Origin: M3007 sp033764075
GTDB lineage: Bacteria; Bacteroidota; Bacteroidia; Chitinophagales; Saprospiraceae
Direction of reading: 5' to 3'
DNA length: 64,000 nt
NCBI GenBank assembly: GCA_033764075.1
Contig: JANRJH010000022.1
Location: forward strand, 65,532-129,531
Shown: one piece after another, positions 16,421-24,631 of the stretch
Position numbering within the stretch: position 1 is the stretch's first letter
Layout of the letters: each line of letters opens with the position of its first letter
Notes under the pieces: model-generated
The model's database searches: none
What the model saw: the letters and a program-made list of their open reading frames with translations, nothing else
Told to the model about the DNA's origin: nothing
Program-made: the position numbers and the translations under genes

Positions 16421-17914
16421 ATGAAACAAGAATCACCACTCTTCTATGAAGAAGTGATCGACGATACCGAAGAATACCGGGACAAGATAGCCACGGTGGA
16501 TGCCGAGGGCAAACGGGTATGGCTGTATCCGAAAAAGCCCCGGGGGTGGTTCTATTCTGCCCGCACCCTTATCAGTTTCGTTTTCCTGGTCGTGTTCCTC
16601 GTTATGCCCTTCATCAAGGTAAACGGGGAGCAGTTTTTGCTTTTTAACGTCCTGAAACGCAAGTTTGTGCTCTTTGGCATCTTGTTCACGCCCCAGGACT
16701 TCCACCTGTTTGTGCTGGCTATGCTCACGTTTATCGTGTTCATCATCCTGTTCACAGTGGTTTACGGCCGCCTGTTCTGCGGATGGGTGTGCCCGCAAAC
16801 GGTGTTTATGGAAATGTTTTTCCGTAAAATTGAGTACTGGATCGACGGCGATGCCAATGCACAACGCAAACTGGACCAGGCCCCCTGGAACGCCGACAAG
16901 ATTCGTAAGCGGGCGCTGAAATACGGCATTTTTTACGTTATTTCGGTGATTGTGGCCAACTACTTCCTGGCCTACATCATTGGCATGGACGAGGTGCTCG
17001 GCATCATTTCCGAACCAGTGACCCAAAACCTGGGCGGATTCATCGCCATGTTGGTGTTCTCCTTCGTTTTCTTTTTTGTATTTGTCTGGTTGCGCGAACA
17101 GGTGTGCACCACCATCTGCCCCTACGGTCGCCTGCAGGGTGTTTTGCTGGTCAAAGACAGCATTGTGGTGGCCTACGACTTTGTCCGCGGCGAACCCAGA
17201 GGGAAACTCCAAAAACAAAAAGCTGCGTCGGCCAATGGCACAGGTTTCGCCGCAGCAACGGTCGAAAACCCGGTCGAATCCATCCGAAAAGCAGCCAAAC
17301 CCCAGGGCGATTGCATCGACTGCAAGCTCTGCATCGCGGTGTGCCCCACGGGCATCGACATCCGCGACGGCACCCAGCTCGAATGCACCAACTGCACCGC
17401 CTGCATAGACGCCTGCGATGCCGTGATGGACAAGATCAGCAAACCCCGGGGCCTCATCCGCTACGACTCCATGTCGGGCATCGAGTCCGGAAACCGCCGC
17501 CTCTTCACCCCACGCGTACTCGCGTACACCGCCATCCTGGTCGGCCTGCTGTCGCTTGACGTATTCCTGCTCGCCAACCGGGGCGTGGTGGAATCCATCA
17601 TCCTGCGTTCGCCCGGGCAACTGTACCAAAAACGCGACGACAACCACATCAGCAACCTGTACACCTATCAGATCATCAACAAATCGACGCAGGAACTCCC
17701 GATTGAACTCCGGACAACCACACCCGGCGCACAACTGGAGGTGGTGGGACAGGCCATTGCGCCCATCGCCAAGGGAGCCAAAGCACAGGGTGCCTTTTTC
17801 CTAATCCTCCCCTCCGAAAAGGTCGATGGCCGAAAAACATCCGTCGTGATTGAGGTCTACTCCAACGGGAAAAAGATCGATGAGGTGAAAACGAACTTTA
17901 TGGGACCCAAGTGA
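16421..17914 (+). CDS. ccoG: Cytochrome c oxidase accessory protein CcoG (FixG/RdxA)
   Basis: A 497-residue polyferredoxin-like membrane protein. Membrane helices near residues 47-65, 95-112, 160-180 and 200-220 carry the motifs GWVCPQTVFME and CTTICPYGRLQG. Two 4Fe-4S sites follow (CIDCKLCIAVCPTGID and CTNCTACIDACDAVM). Another helix comes near residue 365, and the C-terminus has the Ig-like CcoG fold. CcoG is described as a cupric reductase that supplies Cu(I) for cbb3 assembly. The order after ccoP and before ccoH is the standard one. Confidence 0.96.
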   Translation: MKQESPLFYEEVIDDTEEYRDKIATVDAEGKRVWLYPKKPRGWFYSARTLISFVFLVVFLVMPFIKVNGEQFLLFNVLKRKFVLFGILFTPQDFHLFVLAMLTFIVFIILFTVVYGRLFCGWVCPQTVFMEMFFRKIEYWIDGDANAQRKLDQAPWNADKIRKRALKYGIFYVISVIVANYFLAYIIGMDEVLGIISEPVTQNLGGFIAMLVFSFVFFFVFVWLREQVCTTICPYGRLQGVLLVKDSIVVAYDFVRGEPRGKLQKQKAASANGTGFAAATVENPVESIRKAAKPQGDCIDCKLCIAVCPTGIDIRDGTQLECTNCTACIDACDAVMDKISKPRGLIRYDSMSGIESGNRRLFTPRVLAYTAILVGLLSLDVFLLANRGVVESIILRSPGQLYQKRDDNHISNLYTYQIINKSTQELPIELRTTTPGAQLEVVGQAIAPIAKGAKAQGAFFLILPSEKVDGRKTSVVIEVYSNGKKIDEVKTNFMGPK

Positions 17915-17937
17915 ATGCGGAATGCGGAATGCGGAAT
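17914..17937. repeat. Heptamer tandem repeat (AATGCGG)n
   Basis: Three consecutive aatgcgg units followed by aata, directly abutting the ccoG stop codon. It is the same unit as the repeat at 7306-7338, in reverse complement. Confidence 0.85.
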
Positions 17938-18068
17938 AACAACACGCTTGGGTTCACCAGGTAGCAAGCAAAAAAGACCGCGTAGCGGTCAAACATGAAT
18001 AACCCTGGATGAAATCCGGGGACCGGGACCGGGACCGGGGGCAGTGAGTACACTAAAACAAAAATAAA

Positions 18069-18515
18069 ATGAACTGGGGATACGGAATTACCATCGTTTA
18101 CGGCGTTTTTGTCGTCGCCATGCTCGGCGCAGTGATCGCCTCAACACAGCATGACCCGGGATTGGTCAGCAAGGACTATTACAATCTCGATTTGAACTAC
18201 CAGGCGCACTTCGACAAAAAGCAGAATGCGGCGGACATGGCCGTCCCCCTGGCGGTTCGGTATGAAGCGGGCAGCGGGGATATTGTGATTGTGTTTCCGT
18301 CCGATATGTCGGTGGCGCGGGGCAGCATCCAGTTCCGCCGCACATCTACCACCAAGGATGACTACCTGTACACCCTGCCCGCCATTCCGGCGGGCCAGGA
18401 GTTGCGCATTCCGGCTGCCGGCATGGCGGAGGGGCGCTGGCTTATGGATGTGGATTGGACCAGTACCGGCAAGGACTACTTTTTTGCCACTTCTGTGGCG
18501 GTTTTTCCAACCTGA
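18069..18515 (+). CDS. ccoH: FixH/CcoH family cbb3 assembly protein
   Basis: A 148-residue protein with one N-terminal membrane helix (GITIVYGVFVVAMLGAVIA) and a periplasmic Ig-like domain. The block LVSKDYYNLDLNYQAHFDKKQN is the FixH signature. The protein takes part in cbb3 oxidase maturation. The 154-base gap upstream carries heptamer repeats and a ccctggatgaaatccgggg hairpin-like sequence. It ends 20 bases before the TauE/SafE-like gene. Confidence 0.92.
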   Translation: MNWGYGITIVYGVFVVAMLGAVIASTQHDPGLVSKDYYNLDLNYQAHFDKKQNAADMAVPLAVRYEAGSGDIVIVFPSDMSVARGSIQFRRTSTTKDDYLYTLPAIPAGQELRIPAAGMAEGRWLMDVDWTSTGKDYFFATSVAVFPT

Positions 18516-18535
18516 TCATGTAAAAAGCGCCTGAG

Positions 18536-19225
18536 GTGTTCTGGTATGCTTTCGTTTTGGGGCTCGCCGGCAGTCTGCACTGTGCCGGCATGTGCGGTCC
18601 GCTGATGCTCGCCATTCCGCTGCCCTTTTCGGCACGGTGGCAGGCGGCCGGGCATGCGCTTACCTATCAAACGGGACGGATCCTGACATACACCTTGCTG
18701 GGTGCTTTATTTGGTTTGTTGGGCAAAGGGATTGCCGTGGCGGGCTTTCAGCAGGCAGTGTCGGTCGGGGCCGGGCTGGCGATGATTGCTGCGGCCTTGT
18801 TCGCCCTGAAATGGGAACAAGCGGTGCTCCGGCTGCCCGGTCTGCAGACGCTTGCGCAGCGGGTACAGATCACCATGGGCCGGTTGCTGCGCGACCACCC
18901 TGGGCGTTCGGCGTTTACCCTGGGTTTGCTCAACGGGTTGGTTCCCTGCGGGCTGGTTTATGCAGCAGTGGCAGGCGCCATCAGCACATTCGGAGGTTGG
19001 GAAGGCGCCTTGTTCATGTTGCTCTTCGGGTTGGGCACCCTACCCTTGTTATTTGCCCTGATGCTCAGCGGCAGCCGGCTTGCCCCGGGGGTACGCCGCA
19101 AGTTTCAGATGGCGCAACCGCTGGTATTGTTGGTGGCCGGCGGATTGCTGCTTTACCGGGGCCTGCATTTGGATTTATCCCTTTTCCTGTCGGCGGTGCC
19201 GCCTGCAGAGATGGAGTGCCACTGA
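18536..19225 (+). CDS. TauE/SafE-like membrane protein of the cbb3 cluster
   Basis: A 229-residue polytopic protein with about six helices, starting at GTG 18536. The motif GLAGSLHCAGMCGPLML, with a paired-Cys CAGMC, and LLNGLVPCGLVYAA are typical of the sulfite exporter TauE/SafE-like proteins found at the end of Bacteroidota cco clusters. These have been linked to copper delivery or redox support of oxidase assembly. Sulfite export is unlikely in this setting. It is probably co-transcribed with ccoH. Confidence 0.9.
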   Translation: MFWYAFVLGLAGSLHCAGMCGPLMLAIPLPFSARWQAAGHALTYQTGRILTYTLLGALFGLLGKGIAVAGFQQAVSVGAGLAMIAAALFALKWEQAVLRLPGLQTLAQRVQITMGRLLRDHPGRSAFTLGLLNGLVPCGLVYAAVAGAISTFGGWEGALFMLLFGLGTLPLLFALMLSGSRLAPGVRRKFQMAQPLVLLVAGGLLLYRGLHLDLSLFLSAVPPAEMECH

Positions 19226-19398
19226 CATCATTTAGGTGATTTTGCTGTATTGACAAGGCGGCCGGGTATGGGTCGAAGGGAAAAAAATGGAATGGGTCGG
19301 TTTTTCTGCGCCGTTGGTCGGTTGACCGGTGCATCCGATGCAAGCTTTTTTCATTTTTGCAGTTCACATTGTCAGGTATACATCAATCACCAACACGC

Positions 19399-19944
19399 AT
19401 GCTCACTACCAAGTCGCTTTTTTCGGCCGACGGTCTCGACGACCGCAGCCTGGAGTTTTTAGTTGCCGCCATTGAACGGAACAACCTGCCGGGATTTGAC
19501 TACTTCGAGTTCAAAAGGGCAGTGGTCAATCTCCTTCAAATGCAACTGGATGAGGCTACTGCTTTCAAGAGTGCATTTACCACGGCGGCAACTGTCGGGC
19601 TGACCAAGGAAAAATTGGTTGAAACCGCCAACTATTACCGGGATCTGTTGTCGAAGGAAAAAGCGCAATTTGAGGAAGCCCTTGCCGGCCAGAACCAGTC
19701 GCGGATACTGAGCCGCCAGGCGGAAATCCAGCGTTTACAGGATCAGGTGGAACGCCACAAGGCCGAGATCAGCCGCCTGCAGGATGAAATTGGCGGATAC
19801 CTGAACGACATTGAATCCGCCCAGTCCTCCATTAAAAACGACTCGGAAAAACTGGAAAAGGCGCAGAGCCAATTCGAAAAGGCCCATCAGGCGGTACTGC
19901 TGCACATTGAAGGCGACATAGAGCGCATTCACAAGCATCTGTAG
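19399..19944 (+). CDS. Coiled-coil protein of unknown function (partner of PspA-like gene)
   Basis: 181 residues from the ATG at 19399. The N-terminal 80 residues are globular (SLFSADGLDDRSLEFLVAAI, GFDYFEFKRAV). From residue 85 or so it is a long charged coiled coil with heptads (SRQAEIQRLQDQVERHKAEI). There is no signal peptide or membrane helix. No family is recognised with confidence. It lies 37 bases upstream of the membrane PspA-like gene, and the paired order suggests that the two coiled coils interact. Confidence 0.85.
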   Translation: MLTTKSLFSADGLDDRSLEFLVAAIERNNLPGFDYFEFKRAVVNLLQMQLDEATAFKSAFTTAATVGLTKEKLVETANYYRDLLSKEKAQFEEALAGQNQSRILSRQAEIQRLQDQVERHKAEISRLQDEIGGYLNDIESAQSSIKNDSEKLEKAQSQFEKAHQAVLLHIEGDIERIHKHL

Positions 19945-19981
19945 TGCTTACATTTGCAGAAAGGACGAACGACACCCACAC

Positions 19982-20956
19982 ATGAGCACCAAATCATTTT
20001 GGCAACGACCGGAAGGCATCACCGGGGCGGTTTTTATGCTGGCCCTCGCGGCGGGCGGCGGGTATCTGCTGTACCGGGGCCTGCCCCTGCTGATCGAGCT
20101 GGCCCAAAACACCCTTTACCTGGCAGGTCTTATGGCAGCGCTGGCGGGCATAGTGTACATGGTGCTCGACCCGAACATGCGCAACCTCATCTGGTACCTG
20201 TACAAGTCGGCCATGCGGGGCATCACCGGGGTGTTTGTCAAGATAGATCCGATTTCCATCCTGAAGTCCTACATCAAAGACCTGGAAAAAAACCTGCGCA
20301 ACCTCAGCAAGCAGATCGGCCAGCTGCGCGGCCAAATGCGCCAGTTGAAAGGAATCATGGATACCAATCAGGAGGACATCCGGAAAAATATGCAACTGGC
20401 CCAGCAGGCACAACAGACGGGAGACGAAAAAACGCTGACGCTTTCCGCCCGCAAAGCCGGACGCCTTCAGGAGGCCAATGCCAAATATGAGGTGCTGTTC
20501 GGCAAGATGGAGGGCCTCTACCGAATGCTCACCCGCATGTACGAGAACTCGGAAATCATGCTGGAAGACACGCGCGACCAGGTCATGATCAAAGAACAGG
20601 AATATAAAGCCATACATGCCGGACACAGCGCGATCCGGTCCGCGCAGTCCATCCTGAAAGGCGACCCCGACCAGCGGGCCATGTTCGACATGGCACTGGA
20701 ACAAATGGCCGAGGACGTGAGCCAGAAGGTTGGCGAAATGGAGCGGTTTATGGATACCAGCAAAAACCTCATGGACAGCATCGACCTGCAAAAAGGCGTG
20801 TTTGAGGACGAGGGCATGCGTATGCTGGAGGAATGGCAAGGCTCATCGCCCCTGCTGGCCAAACCGGACAGGAAAAAGGATGAAAAACTGGACCTGAATG
20901 CGCCGCGCAAGGAGGTACTCCGGGACGAGAACGACTACGACAGGCTGTTTGATTAA
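19982..20956 (+). CDS. PspA/IM30-like membrane-tethered helical protein
   Basis: 324 residues. Two N-terminal membrane helices (about 15-34 and 42-60) are followed by SAMRGITGVFVKIDPISILKS and a long alpha-helical region with heptads (LRNLSKQIGQLRGQMRQL). The arrangement of helices and spacing resembles PspA/IM30/ESCRT-III-like membrane-remodelling proteins, except that those normally lack membrane spans. This similarity is structural by eye, not a proven homology. The C-terminus is hydrophilic (KPDRKKDEKLDLN). A role in envelope stress or membrane repair is inferred. Confidence 0.75.
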   Translation: MSTKSFWQRPEGITGAVFMLALAAGGGYLLYRGLPLLIELAQNTLYLAGLMAALAGIVYMVLDPNMRNLIWYLYKSAMRGITGVFVKIDPISILKSYIKDLEKNLRNLSKQIGQLRGQMRQLKGIMDTNQEDIRKNMQLAQQAQQTGDEKTLTLSARKAGRLQEANAKYEVLFGKMEGLYRMLTRMYENSEIMLEDTRDQVMIKEQEYKAIHAGHSAIRSAQSILKGDPDQRAMFDMALEQMAEDVSQKVGEMERFMDTSKNLMDSIDLQKGVFEDEGMRMLEEWQGSSPLLAKPDRKKDEKLDLNAPRKEVLRDENDYDRLFD

Positions 20957-20994
20957 CCAATCCTTGTTTGTTTCGAGATCTACATGCCGAAACC

Positions 20995-22674
20995 TCAGTT
21001 TGGGTTAGCTTGCGTGAATTGCCAATTTTGACGGGCAAGCGCATTCCATTTTTGTTGGGCAAATACCGGGTAGCTGCCCGGCTCGTTGAATTTTTGCAGG
21101 TCTTTTCGCTTCGGCCGGTAGTCGGGGGCGTCGTGCAAAATTTCGTAGTGGCCTTTTGCTTGGAGGAACCAACTCCGTTGGAGACCGGGGGCCGGGGCCG
21201 CCGGCGCCTTAAAAACAACCGTGGCCTCTTCGCCCACCAACGCCTGGTCGTAGTACATTTCGTCATCCTCCGCAATTGCAGGGAGTACGTTAATGCCGTT
21301 CAGGTCTTTGGCGGATGAGGCTTGTATGGTTTGGCGGGCGACGGGTTGGTTCGCCGAAAAACTCAAGCCAACATAATCGATTTCCCAGAACAAGAATCCG
21401 CTGTTGAGCCTGAGGTGAATATCTTCCGTTTGCAGGTTGGACAGATCAATAGACAGCACGTCGGACCGAAGGGCCAGGGGACCCGACAGATTGTACCAAC
21501 CGGCCCGCTCCCATTTGCCAGGGCTGGTTTCCAGCCAAACCGCTAGCGGTAGCCGCTGATCCAACATCCATTGTTCCAACTCCGCTTTACTTTTTTGGGC
21601 AGTGGCATCTATGAGTTCAGATTTATAAACGCCAAATTCATCCAGAAACAGGATATGGGCGTAATCAAGCCACATTGAATTTTTGGCGTTGATCACCAAT
21701 TGTGCAGCAGCTGCGTTCTTCGGGCGTTTGAACGAGAGGAAGAGGTTTTCTTCCGCTTGTGGATTTTGTTTTTCAAGGGTACCCAGAAAAATCAGGCTAT
21801 CCTGATGGGCAATCAGCGGCAATACGTTATTCCCGGCGTTATTAAGAGCAGAAACAGGCGCTTCCGGCCTGGCAAGGGTATGTAGATGGCCGTTTTTGTC
21901 GAACAAAACCGTTGTACCGCCTGGATGGTCAACCGCCACCAACTCCAACAGGTTGGTGTGCTGGATTTCTTTGACTTCATTGGTAATGACGATGCGGCAG
22001 GAATCATTGACGGGTTGCATATTTTTCAAGGGCAGCCAGTCATGTCGCTCCAACCCGGGAGCAGTGGCTCCGCTGAAAATTTCACCTTCCAGGACACGTC
22101 CGCCAGGTGTTTCAGAATAGATGAAAGGGCAGGATGCACCCTTTGTAGCAATTCCGATCAAGGCAATTACGATTACCAGTCCCCCTACTACGCCAATTGT
22201 GAAGAAAAACGAGGCAATAACAGAGCCGGCGGCGTCAACCTTATAGATTTTCATCTGCTGGATGTGTTTGACAGGTACAGTAACAACCCCGTTTTCCGGC
22301 AGGCTTTCAGCAAATGCTCTGTGCAAATACACAACGATGTGGTGCTCCTTCAAACGCTCTTCTTTAGTACCTTTTATGCTCATGACACTCTCCACTTCCT
22401 TCGCCGACAACCGACGAACGTTGCCAATGATGCGGCTCGTATCGAGTTGGGAAACATGCATGATCCAATATTGCTTGTTGGGTGATTGATAAGCCGTTCC
22501 GTCTGACTCTGTCTTATAAGTCAAATAAACATCCAGATACTTGTTTTGCAAGCCTGTCATTTTTTTCAGGTCGGTTTTGTGCCACGCATATGCGTTACAA
22601 CCCATCGAAAACACGGTAAACAGCAGCGCGAGAAACAGCCCGGCCGTTCTTTGGTAGAGTCTGATCAGGTTCAT
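20995..22674 (-). CDS. Large lipoprotein of unknown function with internal membrane helix
   Basis: 559 residues. The signal peptide ends in a lipobox-like FSMGC. An N-terminal domain (to about residue 145) is followed by a strongly hydrophobic helix around 150-175 (VIASFFFTIGVVGGLVIVIA). A large beta-rich region comes next, starting GASCPFIYSETPGG and GEIFSGATAPGLERHDW. A family of similar Bacteroidota proteins with this CPF-Y and GEIFSGA pattern exists, but I know no function for it. The C-terminus is rich in Ala/Pro and Gln. Codon use is more AT-rich than the neighbours. The flanks give no clear operon partner. Confidence 0.85.
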   Translation of the reverse strand: MNLIRLYQRTAGLFLALLFTVFSMGCNAYAWHKTDLKKMTGLQNKYLDVYLTYKTESDGTAYQSPNKQYWIMHVSQLDTSRIIGNVRRLSAKEVESVMSIKGTKEERLKEHHIVVYLHRAFAESLPENGVVTVPVKHIQQMKIYKVDAAGSVIASFFFTIGVVGGLVIVIALIGIATKGASCPFIYSETPGGRVLEGEIFSGATAPGLERHDWLPLKNMQPVNDSCRIVITNEVKEIQHTNLLELVAVDHPGGTTVLFDKNGHLHTLARPEAPVSALNNAGNNVLPLIAHQDSLIFLGTLEKQNPQAEENLFLSFKRPKNAAAAQLVINAKNSMWLDYAHILFLDEFGVYKSELIDATAQKSKAELEQWMLDQRLPLAVWLETSPGKWERAGWYNLSGPLALRSDVLSIDLSNLQTEDIHLRLNSGFLFWEIDYVGLSFSANQPVARQTIQASSAKDLNGINVLPAIAEDDEMYYDQALVGEEATVVFKAPAAPAPGLQRSWFLQAKGHYEILHDAPDYRPKRKDLQKFNEPGSYPVFAQQKWNALARQNWQFTQANPN

Positions 22675-22881
22675 TTTTTAGGTTTTTAGCATAAAATTAA
22701 AAGGGCGTATTTTCACCAAGTATGACCGCAGTCAATCCTCACAATGACCTGATAAACCCGCTTGCCGAGCAGGAATAAGTTCCATACACCTACGCATCCA
22801 ACAACCTTTAAGCACACATTAAACATTTTACAATTGCTAATATTAGCCAAAATAGACCGGGTTTTAACTTTCGGGCGCAGC

Positions 22882-22889
22882 TACCTTTG
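22882..22889 (+). promoter_or_regulatory. Candidate -7 promoter element for the serine hydrolase
   Basis: TACCTTTG matches TAnnTTTG and lies 35 bases upstream of the ATG at 22925. The -33 region has only a T-rich stretch. The rest of the 250-base gap is AT-rich and shows no gene. Confidence 0.45.
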
Positions 22890-22924
22890 AACTGCGTCAT
22901 TTTAAACCAGAATAGTCAACCCTT

Positions 22925-23920
22925 ATGGCCATTATTTTATCCTACCTCAAACAGCTGTTTCTTTTTTCAACCCTGGCTTTTTTGGCCGGTGTGATTTTTA
23001 CACTGCTTTTTACCAACCCTTCAAACCAAGCGGCGGGTCAGCTTCCACACGATGATCGGTACATTATTCGCCGGATTGAAGGCAGGCAGTTTGTCCGGCC
23101 GGTTATTTCCGTGATGCAGGCAGAGGAATCGCCGACCTACGCGCCCCTGAAGCAAAAACTGGTTGCCACCATAGACAACCTGAAAAAAAACCACGGCGTA
23201 TCACACGTTTCCATTTTTATGCAGGACTTCGACAAAGGCCGGTGGCTCAGCATAAGCCCCGAGGAGCGGTACCGGCCGGCATCCCTGCTGAAGCTCGCGC
23301 TGTTGCTGGCTGTTTTGCAGACGGAATCGGAATCGCCCGGTTTTCTGGACAAATCATTGACCCTGCGCCCGCAGGACACCGTTGGCAGTCAACACCAGGT
23401 ATTCGAAAGCGAGGGCATACGGGTTGGCCGACCGTACACGGTCAGGCAACTCCTGGAGTCCATGTCGATGCATTCCGACAACAACGCCGCCCGCCTGCTG
23501 GGCGCCAACATAGACCGGAATGCCATTTCGAAACTGTTCGGGGAGTTGGGTCTGCCGGACGTTAATTTCGACCGTACGCAGTATTTGCTCACCGCTGCCG
23601 AGGTATCCATGATGATGAAAGCCATTTTCGACAGTCCATTGCTGGGCATTGACAAATCGGAATATGCCGCCAGCCTCCTGCACAACGGCCGGTTTGAAAA
23701 GGGATTTACCAACGCTTTCCCCCCGAGCACCAAAATCTGGCATAAATTCGGCGAGTGGAACGACGTTTCCGGCGTTTTTGAGCTTCACCAGACCGCCATT
23801 TTCTACATCGCCGACAAGCCGTACCTACTGACCGTCATGACCCGCGGAAACGACCCTCAGCAACTGGCGGAGGCCCTGGAGGCCCTGGCGGAAGTGGTGT
23901 ACGGCATGTTGTCGGCCTGA
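22925..23920 (+). CDS. Class A beta-lactamase-like serine hydrolase, membrane-anchored
   Basis: 331 residues. The N-terminal membrane anchor is FSTLAFLAGVIFTLLF. The hydrolase domain has the active-site SxxK at S120-L-L-K123 (RPASLLKLAL) and SDN at 184-186 (MHSDNNAARL). The usual KTG triad region reads HKFGEW, not KTG. Beta-lactamase fold enzymes with such changes are often peptidases or non-lactam hydrolases, so antibiotic resistance should not be assumed. There is no adjacent regulator; the sigma factor begins 92 bases downstream. Confidence 0.9.
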   Translation: MAIILSYLKQLFLFSTLAFLAGVIFTLLFTNPSNQAAGQLPHDDRYIIRRIEGRQFVRPVISVMQAEESPTYAPLKQKLVATIDNLKKNHGVSHVSIFMQDFDKGRWLSISPEERYRPASLLKLALLLAVLQTESESPGFLDKSLTLRPQDTVGSQHQVFESEGIRVGRPYTVRQLLESMSMHSDNNAARLLGANIDRNAISKLFGELGLPDVNFDRTQYLLTAAEVSMMMKAIFDSPLLGIDKSEYAASLLHNGRFEKGFTNAFPPSTKIWHKFGEWNDVSGVFELHQTAIFYIADKPYLLTVMTRGNDPQQLAEALEALAEVVYGMLSA

Positions 23921-24012
23921 AATGCCGGCAATTTTGGTGCGGTTTGGCATGGGGCAACGATGCCGGTTGGCGGCCTGAAATTTTTTTTCCTAATTTTGGG
24001 CACTCATTCGAC

Positions 24013-24627
24013 ATGCATAAACCAATGAATAACCCGCCCAAACACCTGAGCGATCAGGAAATTGTCGAATACCTCCGTTCGGCAAACGACACGCTCAGGC
24101 AGGAGGCGATGTACGTGCTGTTCAAAAGCACGGACTTGCGCAGAAAAGTGTTCAAATACGTGTTCGATCACCGCCACGACGCCGAGACCGCCAAAGAGGT
24201 TTTTCAATTTGCCCTGGAAACCTTTGAACGAAAGGTCCGCACCGGCGCCTTTGAGGCCCGGTCGGGCGTGCACACGTACATCCTGGGCATTGTCAAGTGG
24301 CATCTGTTCAACGAACGCCGCAAGCAGGGGCGACTGACGGCGTTCAATCCCGAGGTTCACCTGGCCGGCGAAACCGTGGCGCCGGTGGAAGACGAACTGG
24401 CGGATGACGCGCGCAACCAAACGCTTTATCAGGTTATCGAACAGCTTGGCGACCGGTGCCGCCGATTGCTGCCCCGCTGGGCCCAGAACGCCTCCCCGGA
24501 CGAGATCGCCGAGGAGTTTGGGTTCAGCAGCCCTGAAATGGCCAAAAAAGAAACCTATCGCTGCCGGCAAAAAATGATCGCGTTTGTCGAACAGCACCCC
24601 TGGTTGAAAGACCGGCTCAAACCGTAA
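24013..24627 (+). CDS. ECF-like RNA polymerase sigma factor
   Basis: 204 residues from the ATG at 24013. The N-terminal region-2-like part (LRQEAMYVLFKSTDLRRKVFKYV, then AKEVFQFALETFERKVRTG and YILGIVKWHLFNERR) is typical of divergent Bacteroidota ECF-like sigma factors. The C-terminal region 4 has a helix-turn-helix (ASPDEIAEEFGFSSPEMAKKE). The next gene, 4 bases downstream, is a membrane protein of the anti-sigma kind. Together they form a likely envelope-responsive pair. Confidence 0.85.
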   Translation: MHKPMNNPPKHLSDQEIVEYLRSANDTLRQEAMYVLFKSTDLRRKVFKYVFDHRHDAETAKEVFQFALETFERKVRTGAFEARSGVHTYILGIVKWHLFNERRKQGRLTAFNPEVHLAGETVAPVEDELADDARNQTLYQVIEQLGDRCRRLLPRWAQNASPDEIAEEFGFSSPEMAKKETYRCRQKMIAFVEQHPWLKDRLKP

Positions 24628-24631
24628 ACGC

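Noticed and set aside
18536..19225. Sulfite exporter or taurine-related transporter
   Set aside because: The family name is historical; its position at the end of the cbb3 cluster and the paired-Cys motif point to oxidase assembly.
22925..23920. Antibiotic-resistance class A beta-lactamase
   Set aside because: SxxK and SDN are present, but the KTG position reads HKFGE, and the protein is membrane-anchored; resistance cannot be claimed.
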